A stretch of DNA of 64,000 bases from Aldehydirespirator sp965220345 (GCA_965220345.1 OZ244822.1:1364001-1428000); one strand, 5' to 3'; shown: positions 26,901 through 35,741, counted from the first letter of the stretch. Notes: generated from the sequence alone by a model not told the origin. Translations and numbers: made by a program.

Positions 26901-27630
26901 TGATCAGGTCGTCGTAGCGGTCTACGAACTCCGCAAAATCCAGGCTTTCGGCTTTGTGGATGCATGGCACCATCAGCGTCCGAGTGCCGTCGGCGCGCAC
27001 GATGTCAACGGCTATGCCGAGTCCGATGTTTTTGGGTTGTGCGATGCGCGGTCTGTCTTGTGCGTCTCGGCTGTAGATACTGTTCATAGCTGGGACTGTT
27101 CCGCTGATGGCTCTCACCACCGCGAAACCGATCAGATGCGTGAAAGAGACCTTCCGCACCATTTTGCGGCTCAAGTGACCGTTGATGATCTTGCGGTTGA
27201 CCTCAAGGAGCTTGGCGGGTATGTCACGGAAGCTCGTGGCTGTGGGCACAGCCAGGCTGCTTTCCATATTGTCCACAATGCGAGCGCCGATACCTCTAAT
27301 CAGTTCGCCAGCAGGATCGTCTTGTGTGGTTTCTGCGGGAGCAGGTGCAGCGACTTCGGTGGCTGTGGTTTCGATTGTGATATTTGCGGCGACATTTGCG
27401 CCGGTGGCTGTTGCAGTGTCGGTCGCAGTGTCTGTAGGTGTATCTGTTGCAGGGGCTGCGTCGCTGAGGTCGGGGCTAGAGGAAACCTCGGCGGCTTCGC
27501 TTTCGAACAGGGCGCGCCAAGATTCGTCGACCGAGTTGGGGTTGTCCGTCCAGAGTTCACGCATCTCATCAATGACCCAAGCGTTGGCCCCCAACGATTC
27601 GCTGGCTTCAGAACGCGACGGATCGTTCAT
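23920..27630 (-). CDS. kgd: multifunctional 2-oxoglutarate dehydrogenase/decarboxylase (fused E2-E1)
   Basis: A 1236-residue fusion typical of actinobacteria (Kgd/OdhA). The N-terminus shows the E1-type AWVIDEMRELWTDNP segment, then an Ala/Thr-rich linker, an E2 succinyltransferase core (about 105-340: VTVTNPGTIGT, TYDHRVIQGAESG) without a lipoyl domain, and a thiamine-diphosphate E1 domain (about 375-1236: MAHRGRLNVLVNL, NPSHLEAVDPVV, LVHGDAAFAGQG). It converts 2-oxoglutarate to succinyl-CoA in the TCA cycle with partners encoded elsewhere. It is divergent from xthA with 47 bases between starts. The window also encodes KorAB, an alternative ferredoxin-linked route. Confidence 0.95.
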   Translation of the reverse strand: MNDPSRSEASESLGANAWVIDEMRELWTDNPNSVDESWRALFESEAAEVSSSPDLSDAAPATDTPTDTATDTATATGANVAANITIETTATEVAAPAPAETTQDDPAGELIRGIGARIVDNMESSLAVPTATSFRDIPAKLLEVNRKIINGHLSRKMVRKVSFTHLIGFAVVRAISGTVPAMNSIYSRDAQDRPRIAQPKNIGLGIAVDIVRADGTRTLMVPCIHKAESLDFAEFVDRYDDLIIKVRTNAIQPEDLQGVTVTVTNPGTIGTRQSVPRLMSGQGTIVGVGALAFPTEYEAADPSVLADLGVSKLVTISSTYDHRVIQGAESGMFLQQVHDLLLGANDFYRAIFRSLHIPYEAVKWRRDFNPVDREAAMLEKQAKVNQLINQYRVRGHLIADLNPLRDEAPEMHAELDPATYGLTIWDLDREFLTGSDTGIYATVGTKLRMKLGDLLGVLRDAYCRTVGVEYMHIQNPAEKRWIQERIEGADTALKSDDQQRILSQLNAAEALGSFLGTKYVGQKRFGLEGAESAIPLLDALLTCAADAPLAEVVMGMAHRGRLNVLVNLVGKTYHELFKEFEGAITEDQIQGSGDVKYHLGQIAAYESPSGNHLLVELAANPSHLEAVDPVVVGMARARLDNISNSGSYGTYAVLPLLVHGDAAFAGQGVVAETFNLSLIDGYRVGGTIHLVINNQLGFTTTPDAARSTQYSTDVAKMVGAPIFHVNGDDPEACVRVARMAFAYRQRFNKDAVIDMVCYRRHGHNEADDPSYTLPEMYRRIDAKPSVRTQYRESLLKRGDISEAEADASLEEYREQLQAALDETRDASGGQNLRARQPPEPLGVMPHVRTAIDSVTVKRVFGTLNTVPEGFTLHPKLARQFEQRNQDFNKGELDWGVGEAMAFGSLLLEDVTVRLSGQDSRRGTFSHRHSTLVDYLTGEEHVPLAKLCGPDTQLWIYDSLLSEYAALGFEYGYAVAKPEALVMWEAQFGDFANGAQIIIDQFIVAAEDKWGQNCGIVLLLPHGMEGQGPEHSSARIERFLTLAAEDNMHVCQPTTSGQYFHLLRRQMIHRVRKPMIVFTPKSLLRTKSARSKVNELSSGTFEEVLGDPATEAGTLDAETVTRVIFCSGKVAYAAMELRDEHSAPLAVCRIEQLYPWPYGAVDYELRRYPNASEIIWLQEEPENMGAWNAVKGRLYEAHGDGYSIRRVSRPESGSPAGGSPTVHAQEQQDLLNAAVLA

Positions 27631-27677
27631 GGTTGTGATCCTAGTTGCCGCTTGACGGCTCCGATAGGGTCGCGGGC

Positions 27678-28478
27678 GTGCGGGTAGTCACTTGGAATGT
27701 CAACTCGCTAAAGGCGCGGCTAGGCCGGGTAGAGCGCTGGATCAAGGCTTTTGAGCCTGATGTGTTGTGTCTCCAAGAAACCAAGCTCGCCGACGATGCC
27801 TTTGCGGAGTTGGACTTCGGGTCTTTCGGCTATCAATGCATCCACAATGGCGAAGGGCGCTGGAATGGTGTTGCGTTGCTGAGCCGAGTAGGGCTTGACG
27901 ACCCAGTGACTGGCTTCGGTGAGGGTGTTGAACCTGATGGCGAAGCTCGCCTTGTTTGGGCTACGTGTGGCGGGGTGCGAGTGGCGTCGTGCTATGTGCC
28001 TAACGGGCGTGCTGTCGGCCATGATCATTATCACTACAAGCTGGATTGGCTGCAGCGGTTGCGGGCATCGCTTGATGTGCAGGCACATCCCGATATGGCG
28101 GTTCTGGTGTGCGGGGATTTCAATGTCGCCCCCGATGACCGTGATGTGCATGACCCGGCACAGTTCGTTGGCACTACCCATACCAGCGATGCTGAGCGTC
28201 AGCGTCTGGCGGGTCTGTTGGATTGGGGGCTTGTGGACGTGTTTCGTGAGCATCACCACGACGGCGGGCTTTTTAGCTGGTGGGATTACCGCGGAGGCGA
28301 CTTCCACAAACGCAAAGGCATGCGCATCGACCTTGCGTTAGGCAGCCGCCGTGTTGTTGAGGCCACTGATTTTGTGCTGATTGATCGCAACGAGCGCAAA
28401 GGCCCTAAAGATGATCCTCCCAGCGATCACGCTCCGCTACTGGTTGATCTTGATGACGATGTCTTGAGCGCCTCGTGA
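27678..28478 (+). CDS. xthA: exodeoxyribonuclease III
   Basis: An AP endonuclease / 3'-5' exonuclease of the ExoIII family in base-excision repair. Catalytic motifs are WNVNSLKARL, LCLQETKLAD, CYVPNGR, VCGDFNVAPDD, RIDLALGS and SDHAPLLV. The frame opens at TTG 27645, but GTG 27678 places the initiator at the conserved start (VRVVTWN). Length of about 266 is normal. Confidence 0.92.
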   Translation: MRVVTWNVNSLKARLGRVERWIKAFEPDVLCLQETKLADDAFAELDFGSFGYQCIHNGEGRWNGVALLSRVGLDDPVTGFGEGVEPDGEARLVWATCGGVRVASCYVPNGRAVGHDHYHYKLDWLQRLRASLDVQAHPDMAVLVCGDFNVAPDDRDVHDPAQFVGTTHTSDAERQRLAGLLDWGLVDVFREHHHDGGLFSWWDYRGGDFHKRKGMRIDLALGSRRVVEATDFVLIDRNERKGPKDDPPSDHAPLLVDLDDDVLSAS

Positions 28479-28550
28479 AGCACTCCAGCCGAGAAAGTGT
28501 CGCGATAGTGGCCGCTGCTGAGACTGAGCTGGTTTTGGGTGAGCGGCTGG

Positions 28551-28590
28551 TTGTGAGTGGTTGTGAGTGGTTGTGAGTGGTTGTGAGTGA
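28551..28590. repeat. 4 x 10-bp tandem repeat TTGTGAGTGG before antiporter start
   Basis: Three exact copies and a fourth ending in A, running up to three bases before the GTG start of the antiporter. It covers the position where a ribosome-binding site would lie; copy number change could alter expression. Confidence 0.85.
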
Positions 28591-28593
28591 GCC

Positions 28594-30993
28594 GTGCTGA
28601 CACCGCTTGACGAGCACGCCCTGCTGGTGTTTTGGACCCAGTTGCTGGTGCTTGTGGTGGCGGCACGGGCGTTGGGTTATGTGACTCGCCGAGTGGGCTT
28701 GCCGTCGGTTATCGGTCAGCTGGGCGCTGGAGTGGTGCTCGGACCGTCGGTGTTTGGTGCAGTTTGGCCGAGCGGTTTCGAATGGTTTATCCCCGAAGAC
28801 GTGATCTCATCGGGGGCGCTTTTTGCTGTGACTTGGCTTGGTGTGGCGCTGTTGTTGGTGACTGCTGGATTTGAGACCGACTTGGAGTTGATCCGCCGTC
28901 TCGGTCGCGCCGCGGCTTTGGTGACCGGCTTCAGTTTGGTTTTGCCACTAGCGGGTGGTCTGGTGACGGGCTTGTTTTTGCCGGAAGACTTCGTGGGCGG
29001 AGGTGCCGACCGCACCGTGTTCGCGCTGTTTGTGGCCGCGGCTTTGTCGGTGTCGGCGCTTGCGGTGATCGCACGGATTTTGTCGGAGTTGGGCTTGATG
29101 CGCCGTGACTTTGGCCAGATCACTGTGGCTGCTGGTATGGCTAACGATGTGGTCGGCTGGGTGATGCTCGCCGTGTTCACGGGTTTCGCTACCGCAGGTG
29201 AAGTGTCGCTGGGGGCCACGCTGCGCACTGTTGTGGGTTTGGTGGCTTTCCTGATTTTGGCGATGACGTTGGGGCAGCGTGTCGTGGATGCCAGTTTGCG
29301 GAGGATCCGTCGGGACGGCCCCAACCTGCATGGCGCGCTCAGCCTTGCAGTTATCACCATGCTGGTGTTTGGGGTGGCTACCCAGGCGTTGGGCATCGAA
29401 GCTGTGCTGGGGGCGTTTGTGGCTGGGGTGGTGTTGAACCGGTCGCGCTTTCAACAGCACGAAGTCGTTCACCACATTGAGTCGCTCACCAACGCTTTCC
29501 TTGCGCCGGTGTTTTTTGCTATGGCCGGGCTGCGCATGGATCTTGGTCTACTAGGTAACAGCGAAGCACTGTTTTGGGCGGGGGCTGTGATGGTGGTGGC
29601 GATCGTTGCCAAGTTCGCTGGCGCTTTTGTGGGTGCCAGACTCGCGGGACAGTCTCGGCGTGCTGCTTCAGCGTTAGGGGCGGGACTCAACGCTCGTGGC
29701 GCGCTTGAGATCGTGATTGCTTCTGTTGGACTGTCGCTGGGTGTGTTTAGCGAGACGGCCTACACCGTGATCGTGCTGGTACCGCTGGTGACTTCGGTTT
29801 TTGCTGCTGTCAGCTTGCGCCTAGTGGTGCGTGACTGGATCGGGTCGCCCGAGGAGGTAGAACGCTTAGAGCGTGAAGAGGCTTTGAGTCGCAACCTTGT
29901 GGTGCGTTCCTCAAGGCTGTTGTTGGCTTCAAGGTCTGAACCTGCGTCTATTGCGGCTGCGCAGCTGATGCACTTCGCTTGGCCGGTGCAGGTACCTGCG
30001 ACAGTGATCTCGGTAACGCTTGACAAGGCTTCAGACAGAAGCCCGCTAGGGGTTTCTGGCCGGTCTCTTTCTGGCAGGTCTCTTTCTGGTAGGTCTCGGG
30101 GCAAGGTTTCTGTGACCGGTTCTGGTGACGCGCCTGTTGTTGTTGATCCTGTTGAGAACGTTTCGGACGTTTCGGCTGGGGAGCCTCGGGATCAGTGGCC
30201 CGATATCTCCATCATCCGTAGCGTGCTAGACGGTCGGGAGGTTGATCATCGCCAGGTTCGGGCTTCGGTGTCTGGCTTAGGTTCGGGCTCGGGTCTGGGT
30301 CCAGGAGCAGGTTCGGGTGCAGCGGCTGTGGCTGATGCGATTGTGGCTGAGGCTCGTCTCGGTTACGGGGTGATCTGTGTGGGTGTGGCGGTGCGTCACG
30401 ATGCACAGCTTTATTCGCCGCTGGTTGATGAGCTGTTGTTGAACTCGCCGCTTCCTGTGGTGATCGTTAGGCGTGCGTTGAGCTTGGAGACACCACTGCC
30501 GGGTGCTTTCACTCGTGCGATTGTTCCAGTGACTGGGACTCGGTCTTCAAGCGCTGCCCAAGAGGTGGCTTTCGGGGTTAGTAGCCAGCTGGGAACTGAG
30601 GTGGTGCTCACTCATGTGACGCAGCGTTCTCGGGCTGAGATGCAGATGTTGCCGAGGCGACTGGCCCGCAGCAGGCTGGCAACGCGTGTGCTTGGCGAGT
30701 CGGCATTGCCCGTTGGTAATCGCCAAGTGGTTGATGCGCTCATGGACGCGGCTCAGGCTCGTGGAGCTGAGATGGGTGTTGAGGCACGCGCTTTGGTGTC
30801 TGAAGGCACCACGGCAGCCTCAACATTGGTGACTGTGGCTGCTGAGCAGGAGGCTGATCTGGTAGTGCTAGGTGCTTCGCTTCGCAATGTGGACGGCAGG
30901 CCGTTTTTGGGTCACACCGTGGAGACAGTGCTGGAACAGTGCCCCGCCAACGTGGCCGTAGTAGCCATGCCCCGCCCCACCACCAGCAACTAA
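28594..30993 (+). CDS. CPA2-family cation:proton antiporter with C-terminal universal-stress domains
   Basis: A 799-residue membrane protein. About residues 5-420 form the Kef/NapA-type exchanger with some 12 hydrophobic helices and motifs LPSVIGQLGAGVVLGPS, FVAAALSVSALAVIARIL and ALGAGLNARGALEIVIAS. Residues 440-790 are cytoplasmic and resemble two UspA-type nucleotide-binding domains, the second with LVTVAAEQEADLVVLGAS. A Ser/Gly/Arg linker (SGRSLSGRSLSGRSRG) lies inside the first. The role is Na+ or K+/H+ exchange, with ligand control by the soluble domains inferred. GTG start next to a 10-bp repeat array. Confidence 0.85.
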   Translation: MLTPLDEHALLVFWTQLLVLVVAARALGYVTRRVGLPSVIGQLGAGVVLGPSVFGAVWPSGFEWFIPEDVISSGALFAVTWLGVALLLVTAGFETDLELIRRLGRAAALVTGFSLVLPLAGGLVTGLFLPEDFVGGGADRTVFALFVAAALSVSALAVIARILSELGLMRRDFGQITVAAGMANDVVGWVMLAVFTGFATAGEVSLGATLRTVVGLVAFLILAMTLGQRVVDASLRRIRRDGPNLHGALSLAVITMLVFGVATQALGIEAVLGAFVAGVVLNRSRFQQHEVVHHIESLTNAFLAPVFFAMAGLRMDLGLLGNSEALFWAGAVMVVAIVAKFAGAFVGARLAGQSRRAASALGAGLNARGALEIVIASVGLSLGVFSETAYTVIVLVPLVTSVFAAVSLRLVVRDWIGSPEEVERLEREEALSRNLVVRSSRLLLASRSEPASIAAAQLMHFAWPVQVPATVISVTLDKASDRSPLGVSGRSLSGRSLSGRSRGKVSVTGSGDAPVVVDPVENVSDVSAGEPRDQWPDISIIRSVLDGREVDHRQVRASVSGLGSGSGLGPGAGSGAAAVADAIVAEARLGYGVICVGVAVRHDAQLYSPLVDELLLNSPLPVVIVRRALSLETPLPGAFTRAIVPVTGTRSSSAAQEVAFGVSSQLGTEVVLTHVTQRSRAEMQMLPRRLARSRLATRVLGESALPVGNRQVVDALMDAAQARGAEMGVEARALVSEGTTAASTLVTVAAEQEADLVVLGASLRNVDGRPFLGHTVETVLEQCPANVAVVAMPRPTTSN

Positions 30994-31052
30994 ATCCCGC
31001 CGTTATCAGAGGGCTATCAGGATCGCCTCATCATGCATAATCGACTATGAGA

Positions 31053-31081
31053 TTGATTTCTCATGTATATACATGTATAAT
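31053..31081 (+). promoter_or_regulatory. sigma70-like promoter with palindrome in the spacer
   Basis: TTGATT (31053-31058), 17-base spacer, TATAAT (31076-31081). The spacer contains the perfect 14-bp palindrome CATGTATATACATG (31062-31075). The direct repeat GACTATGA lies on both sides (31043, 31083). It should drive the HEPN gene, with the palindrome as a repressor site. Confidence 0.65.
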
Positions 31082-31228
31082 CAGACTATGATTTGGTTTC
31101 GCTCACAAGCGTCAGTAGGACTTCGTGCTTCTAGGCCAGAGCGCCACAGTTTGTGCAGTGTCGGATTTCTGGATATTGGAATATTGTCTAGAAATCTGTC
31201 CAAGCAAGGATCAAGATCGAAACGTAAA

Positions 31229-31258
31229 GGGAGGAGCGGCCTGAAGGCGGCTCCTCCC
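31229..31258 (+). promoter_or_regulatory. strong hairpin in the leader of the HEPN gene
   Basis: Arms GGGAGGAGC (31229-31237) and GCTCCTCCC (31250-31258) pair perfectly, with GCC/GGC extending the stem towards a TGAA loop. It lies 10 bases before the GTG at 31269. There is no T-run, so an intrinsic terminator is unlikely; attenuation or control of translation is possible. Confidence 0.6.
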
Positions 31259-31268
31259 GGTTTAGACG

Positions 31269-32921
31269 GTGACCGATGCAATGGCATCAAGGTCTACATC
31301 GGACTGTAGCGGACTTATGAGTGAGAAACAACTACCGCTGCTATCTGACTTTGATTTGATATGTAGCAGGCTCCGGGATTTCTTCGCTCGCAACGGGACA
31401 TGGCACCGTCGCCTCTGGGGAATCGGCACAGTTCTCAGTCTTCGGGAAGTGCTTGAGTACGCCGAAAGTTGCCTGACCGGACGATCACCCAACACTGAGG
31501 GACTCAAGTTCGTCGTTGACACCGCTAGTCGCGAAGTCAATCGCGATCCTGGTGTTGCACATCTGGCTGCCGAACTTAAGAGATTGCTCCAAGAACTCAA
31601 ATTCAACTCTACTAAAGACCTGAGCAGGCACGCCCATGCTCGGCTTGAACAACTTGTCCAACGGGCCGATGGCGACTACTGCAAGCGATGGTGCAACGCC
31701 GGTAACGATGCTCCTGTTGAGTTCACCAGTCGCGCAATCGCGTCGCATCTTCTTGATAGCGGTCTGAGCGGTGAACACCTTTATCGGTGGCTGCAAGCGA
31801 CCGTCTCGTCGCTCTCAAATGTTGCTGAGCTTGCTGAGGAGGCAGCGGCAATGATGCATAGGACTCGCCTTCGGCAGTATGAGGTGTTTGTCCCCTGTTC
31901 TGCACCGTACGACAAACCCGTTAAGTCTGGCGGCTCTTTGAAGTGGCTTGACGGCAGCACCGCGGCCGAATGGATAAGGCAGCAGTCCTCCCACTCTGAG
32001 ACACGACGTCACGGTGGCGGATTCCTCATATCGGTTCAGAGACGCGACCCTTGGTCAGCAGTGGATGCTGCTCAGGCGCTGATAGCACGCGTTGATGCCC
32101 GAGCTAAAGTCGCTCGACTGTTCGGTGAGAGCATCAGAATGAACGGCTGGGCTCTAGTGGCTGGCAGCAACCGCAATTACAGGATCAACTACCGACACAG
32201 TGAAGTAGAGATTGGCAGCCTTGACAGGCAGCGATCCATCTATCGCTTCGACTCTGGCCTGCCTATTGAGGTTGACGATGCGCTGGAACTCGCTTCCTAC
32301 ATGAAATTCCCCAACGTTGGAGCGGCCGTAATTGGAGCTTGGTCAGCCATTGAGGCGCTACTCATAAGGCCAGAGGAGCGAAGTAAGCATCATGCAGCCG
32401 ACCGCTTGGCTGCCCTAGTTGCCTGCTCGCTGCCTCGTGCTGAACTGACACCCCTCGCCTACCGGCACATGGAGGCAGCCAACGATCAACTTGCAGCCGC
32501 TATTCGAGCATCCGACACGAACTATGCCAAGGTGCGACATGTAGAGAAGTACCTCAGATCTGGGGAACGTCTCGCATTAACCGATGGCAGCGACATCGCC
32601 GCCCAAGACCGCATCGTCTCCATCCTTGATGACCCCGCCCGGAGCCTTGGAAGGATCAAGGATTACGTTGCAGAATCAATGCGTAGGCTCTACAACCAGC
32701 GAAATCAGATAGCACACTCGGGTTCACTGCGCTCTGATGCCCTAACGGCTACCGCAAGAACGTCGTTCGCTCTTGTCGGTGCTGGACTTGATCGTATTGT
32801 TCACGCCCAACTTCAGACCGACAATCCTTTAGAGCCACTGCAACTCGTGGCACGGGCGGAAACGGAACTCAGTTTACTCGGAACGCCCGGTGGCCGTTCC
32901 CTGGCTTCACTGCTCGAATAG
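31269..32921 (+). CDS. ApeA-like HEPN-domain protein, putative defence RNase
   Basis: A 550-residue protein in an accessory region. The C-terminal 200 residues look like the ApeA-type HEPN fold: VGAAVIGAWSAIEALLI, then RRLYNQRNQIAHSG with the R-X4-H motif (Arg478-His483) that forms the RNase active site in HEPN toxins. The N-terminal 330 residues are unassigned. In ApeA and similar systems such proteins cleave RNA on phage infection. Neighbours are TA and nuclease genes. The start is uncertain: GTG 31269, ATG 31281 and ATG 31317 are all open and none has a clear ribosome-binding site. Confidence 0.65.
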   Translation: MTDAMASRSTSDCSGLMSEKQLPLLSDFDLICSRLRDFFARNGTWHRRLWGIGTVLSLREVLEYAESCLTGRSPNTEGLKFVVDTASREVNRDPGVAHLAAELKRLLQELKFNSTKDLSRHAHARLEQLVQRADGDYCKRWCNAGNDAPVEFTSRAIASHLLDSGLSGEHLYRWLQATVSSLSNVAELAEEAAAMMHRTRLRQYEVFVPCSAPYDKPVKSGGSLKWLDGSTAAEWIRQQSSHSETRRHGGGFLISVQRRDPWSAVDAAQALIARVDARAKVARLFGESIRMNGWALVAGSNRNYRINYRHSEVEIGSLDRQRSIYRFDSGLPIEVDDALELASYMKFPNVGAAVIGAWSAIEALLIRPEERSKHHAADRLAALVACSLPRAELTPLAYRHMEAANDQLAAAIRASDTNYAKVRHVEKYLRSGERLALTDGSDIAAQDRIVSILDDPARSLGRIKDYVAESMRRLYNQRNQIAHSGSLRSDALTATARTSFALVGAGLDRIVHAQLQTDNPLEPLQLVARAETELSLLGTPGGRSLASLLE

Positions 32922-32997
32922 TGAGATAGACTGGAAAAGACCTTTCAGCGTCCATTCGTGCGATTGCTTCGGACGCTTCGGTTTCGGTGTAGTTCAT
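32908..32997 (-). CDS. possible 29-residue small protein downstream of hicB
   Basis: ATG at 32997 with a GGGAGA ribosome-binding site seven bases upstream, 27 bases after the hicB stop. It encodes MNYTETEASEAIARMDAERL plus nine residues. It overlaps the 3' end of the HEPN gene on the other strand. It may be a real small protein or the stump of a longer gene cut here. Confidence 0.25.
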
Positions 32998-33024
32998 ATA
33001 TTCTCCCGCAAGCCAGTAGCCAGT

Positions 33025-33345
33025 TCAGTCGGCTAGCAGCGAACTTACGAGTCGGTTGAGGCTTACTCCGTTCTCGGCTGCACGCACTACTAGCTGGCGG
33101 TGGGTTTCTGGTGGCACACGAACAAGGAAACGTCCACTGTATGACCGCTCCGCCAACGGTGTCGGTATTGGCTCGCCGTTCGCTTGCATGTCGACAACAA
33201 CATCATGCACTAACTCACAGATGCCCGAGAAGGCCTCGTCACGGGCCGGTGCCAGCCAGCTCAGTGATGGAAACTCCAAGCACAAGCCCACATGCTCACC
33301 ATCCTCGGCTGACCAAGTCACTCGATACGTGTAATGATCACTCAC
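33025..33345 (-). CDS. hicB: HicB-family antitoxin
   Basis: A 106-residue type II antitoxin. The N-terminal partial RNase-H-like fold is seen in YRVTWSAEDGEHVGLCLEFPSLSW, followed by a C-terminal ribbon-helix-helix (GRFLVRVPPETHRQLVVRAAENGVSLNRLVSSLL) for operator binding. Its GTG start overlaps the hicA stop by eight bases, the usual coupled arrangement. The partner hicA carries an in-frame stop, so this antitoxin may no longer face an active toxin. Confidence 0.88.
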   Translation of the reverse strand: MSDHYTYRVTWSAEDGEHVGLCLEFPSLSWLAPARDEAFSGICELVHDVVVDMQANGEPIPTPLAERSYSGRFLVRVPPETHRQLVVRAAENGVSLNRLVSSLLAD

Positions 33346-33586
33346 TCAGTTCCTCCAACTTCTTAATGGCTTTGAGCACTTGGCGAACCTGATACGCCTT
33401 GGCCATGCCTTTGTGACTCTGGGTATTTACCCGAGAATCCCCTGTCCAGGGCATCCGCTAGACCCAGTGACTGCCTCGCGTCTGGCGTGGCTGCCCGAAC
33501 ATCGTGTCGCAGAGCTTGACAAGTTCAGAGAAACGCATCCCTTGGGGGTTGTTGTGAAATTCCTCACGCATTGCCTCCACATCCAC
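33338..33586 (-). pseudogene. hicA: hicA toxin gene with in-frame amber codon
   Basis: The frame immediately upstream of hicB encodes a typical long-form HicA: MRFSELVKLC, FGQPRQTRGSHWV, then TAG at 33460-33458, then RMPWTGDSRVNTQSHKGMAK and AYQVRQVLKAIKKLEELSE to a TGA overlapping hicB. Both sides of the stop match the family in the same frame, and the position of the stop is where relatives have an aromatic residue after the active-site GSH. The start may be ATG 33538, ATG 33571 or GTG 33586. Only a truncated protein can be made unless the stop is suppressed. Confidence 0.8.
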
Positions 33587-33749
33587 ACAATAATGATATC
33601 ACTAAAGATACTAGCCGATATTGGGGGCAGGGCACAGACCTGTCAGTGAGCTAATTACGTAGGACGGTTTGGGTTCCGCTTGTTCGAATGGCGTGGAGAG
33701 CTGCGGTGCTTGAATCGCGAGTCAACGTTCTGCGGGCAGTCGTGTATCT

Positions 33750-35639
33750 GTGAGGCGCTGTCTGCGTGTTGGCGACTCGCTGCATCTCATTCCGCGGCGG
33801 CGCGCTGTCAGCGTTACCTACCAGCCCGGCCCCGACACTGAGATTGCATCCAACGAAACCCTAGATGACATTAACGCTTTGGAGTTGCCTCGCTACCGTC
33901 TGATCGACTTTCTGTCAAAAAACGCTGATAAGCGCGGGGATCTGACAGTTGATGAGTCCGCAACTATCAAGATTTGGCGAGAGCAGCCTCATCGCAACCT
34001 GAATCTGGTTGGCTTTGCTCGAACATTGATCTATAAGCGACTTGGGTCTTCGGGGCCAGCGCTCATCGCCACTCTTCGCCGTCACCGGCTCCGAAATGAC
34101 ATCTTGCTTCTCGCCATGAGCCGTGGCTGGGACCTGCCAACGAGGAGTAGCTCCATTGCTGTGGAGCCCGTGGAGCCTTTAACTACCGATATTGATGACG
34201 GCGCAGGAGACGAAGAACTGCCTGTTGACAGGCTTGCGGGCGCTGAGGCCGCCTACGCCAAGCTCATTGACTCTGACAAAGTCAAACGCCTGCGACCTTT
34301 GCTGTTCACTGACGCACTTGCGGATTCCTTGCGTTCAGACAACCGGCTTATCGGTCGCATTCTCGCTCGTATCGGAGAATGGGATCAAAGAGATGACACC
34401 AAGCTTGATTCTTTAGCTGAGCTTGCTTGCGGTGACTACGGCTCAGAGAAAGTGGTGGTTTTTACGGAGTATGCCGACACGGCTTCCTACGTTGCTGCCG
34501 CACTAACCGAGCGTGGTGTTGATCAAGTTGCGATGGTCACCGGTTCCGATGCCAATCCCACTCTGGCTGCCCGCAGATTTTCGCCGTTATCCAATGCATC
34601 GCTAGGCGGGATGCCCAAGGGCTTTGAGCCGATACGAGTGCTGGTGTCAACTGATGTGCTATCGGAAGGTCAGAACCTTCAAGATGCTCGTGTTGTTGTC
34701 AACTATGACTTGCCGTGGGCAGTGGTGCGGATGGTGCAGCGCGCCGGACGTGTTGACCGTATCGGTCAGACAGCAGACGAGGTTGTAGTTGCCTCAATGC
34801 TCCCGCCTGGTGGCATTGAAGAGGTGATTGGCAACCACCGCCGGATTCGTGAGCGGCTAGATGCCAACGCTGTTGTGTTTGGGGGAGGAGAACGTTTCTT
34901 CGGCACTGAAGACGAAGAGGCAGCGTTGCGGGATGCGATCTACAACGAAGATCCGCCCGACGACTCCGACGAGGAAGTTGATGTGGTGTCTATGGCCTAT
35001 GAGATATGGCGTTCGGCGAAGCGGGATAACCCCGATAAGGCCAAAGCTGCTGAGGCTTTACCTGACGTGGTCTACTCCACTCTTGCTTGTGGCAATGATG
35101 TGGGTGAGCCTGGAGTGCTTGTTCATATCCAGACCGAGGATGAGATTAATGCTTTCGCTGTCGCTCCAGCATCGGGCAGTCCGCCGAACGCTGTCGCAGC
35201 CCGTGAGGCTTTGCGTCTGGCTGCCTGCGAGCCTGACACACCTGTCACCAACACGCTTGAAGGACATCATGATCTGGTGGCCACAGCATTCAATGGACCG
35301 CTTCGCTTTCCTGCGGCGGCTGCTCAAGGCCAGATGTCAGGCGTTCGGAGCCGATGCTGGAATCGACTACGCGGGTTCCTCAACAGTTCTGACTTGAGGA
35401 CTCAAGGCAACCTTCTGTGGGAGCCATCAAACCTTGATGCTGCGCTAGATGCCTTGCATCGTCGTCCCTTGTTGCGTAGCGCTCGCGAGGAGATCGCAAC
35501 AGCTCTACAAGAGCACAGCGACGACAACCTTGCAGCCCTCGTTGCGAATCTTCATTCCCAAAATCAACTGTGTGCGCCAGAATCAGCCGAGATCGCTCCG
35601 CCCCAGATCATCTGCTCAATGGGTCTAGTGCAGACCTAG
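33750..35639 (+). pseudogene. 5'-truncated SNF2/PLD-type helicase (C-terminal half only)
   Basis: The 629 residues cover the region after the first RecA domain of a large helicase. PHRNLNLVGFARTLIYKRL and the second RecA domain with VVFTEYADTASYV, VLVSTDVLSEGQNLQDA and VNYDLPWAVVRMVQRAGRVDRIGQ (motifs IV-VI) are intact. No Walker A or DEXH box exists upstream in any frame that I can see, and the first 25 residues have no family character. The C-terminal 200 residues are unassigned. Relatives occur in phage-defence loci. Without the ATP-binding domain it cannot be an active helicase. Confidence 0.7.
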
Positions 35640-35692
35640 CCCGCTGACCCGATTCGTGACCCTCATGATGCCAGCGCCCGATAAAGGCTCTA

Positions 35693-35709
35693 CACTTATT
35701 CTGTAAGTG
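35693..35709. promoter_or_regulatory. palindrome CACTTA-N5-TAAGTG upstream of parB-like gene
   Basis: A 17-bp dyad with six-base arms, 33 bases before the ATG of the ParB-like gene. Probable operator, possibly recognised by the ParB-like protein itself. Confidence 0.55.
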
Positions 35710-35741
35710 CAGATAGCACAGGGAAATGTGAGGAGTAGTTC

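Noticed and set aside
31229..31258. Intrinsic terminator of the antiporter gene
   Set aside because: A strong stem is present but no T-run follows, and it lies downstream of a promoter in the leader of the next gene.
31073..31309. 78-residue frame upstream of the HEPN gene
   Set aside because: It starts inside the promoter (-10 box region), runs through the hairpin and has no family features; better explained as leader sequence.
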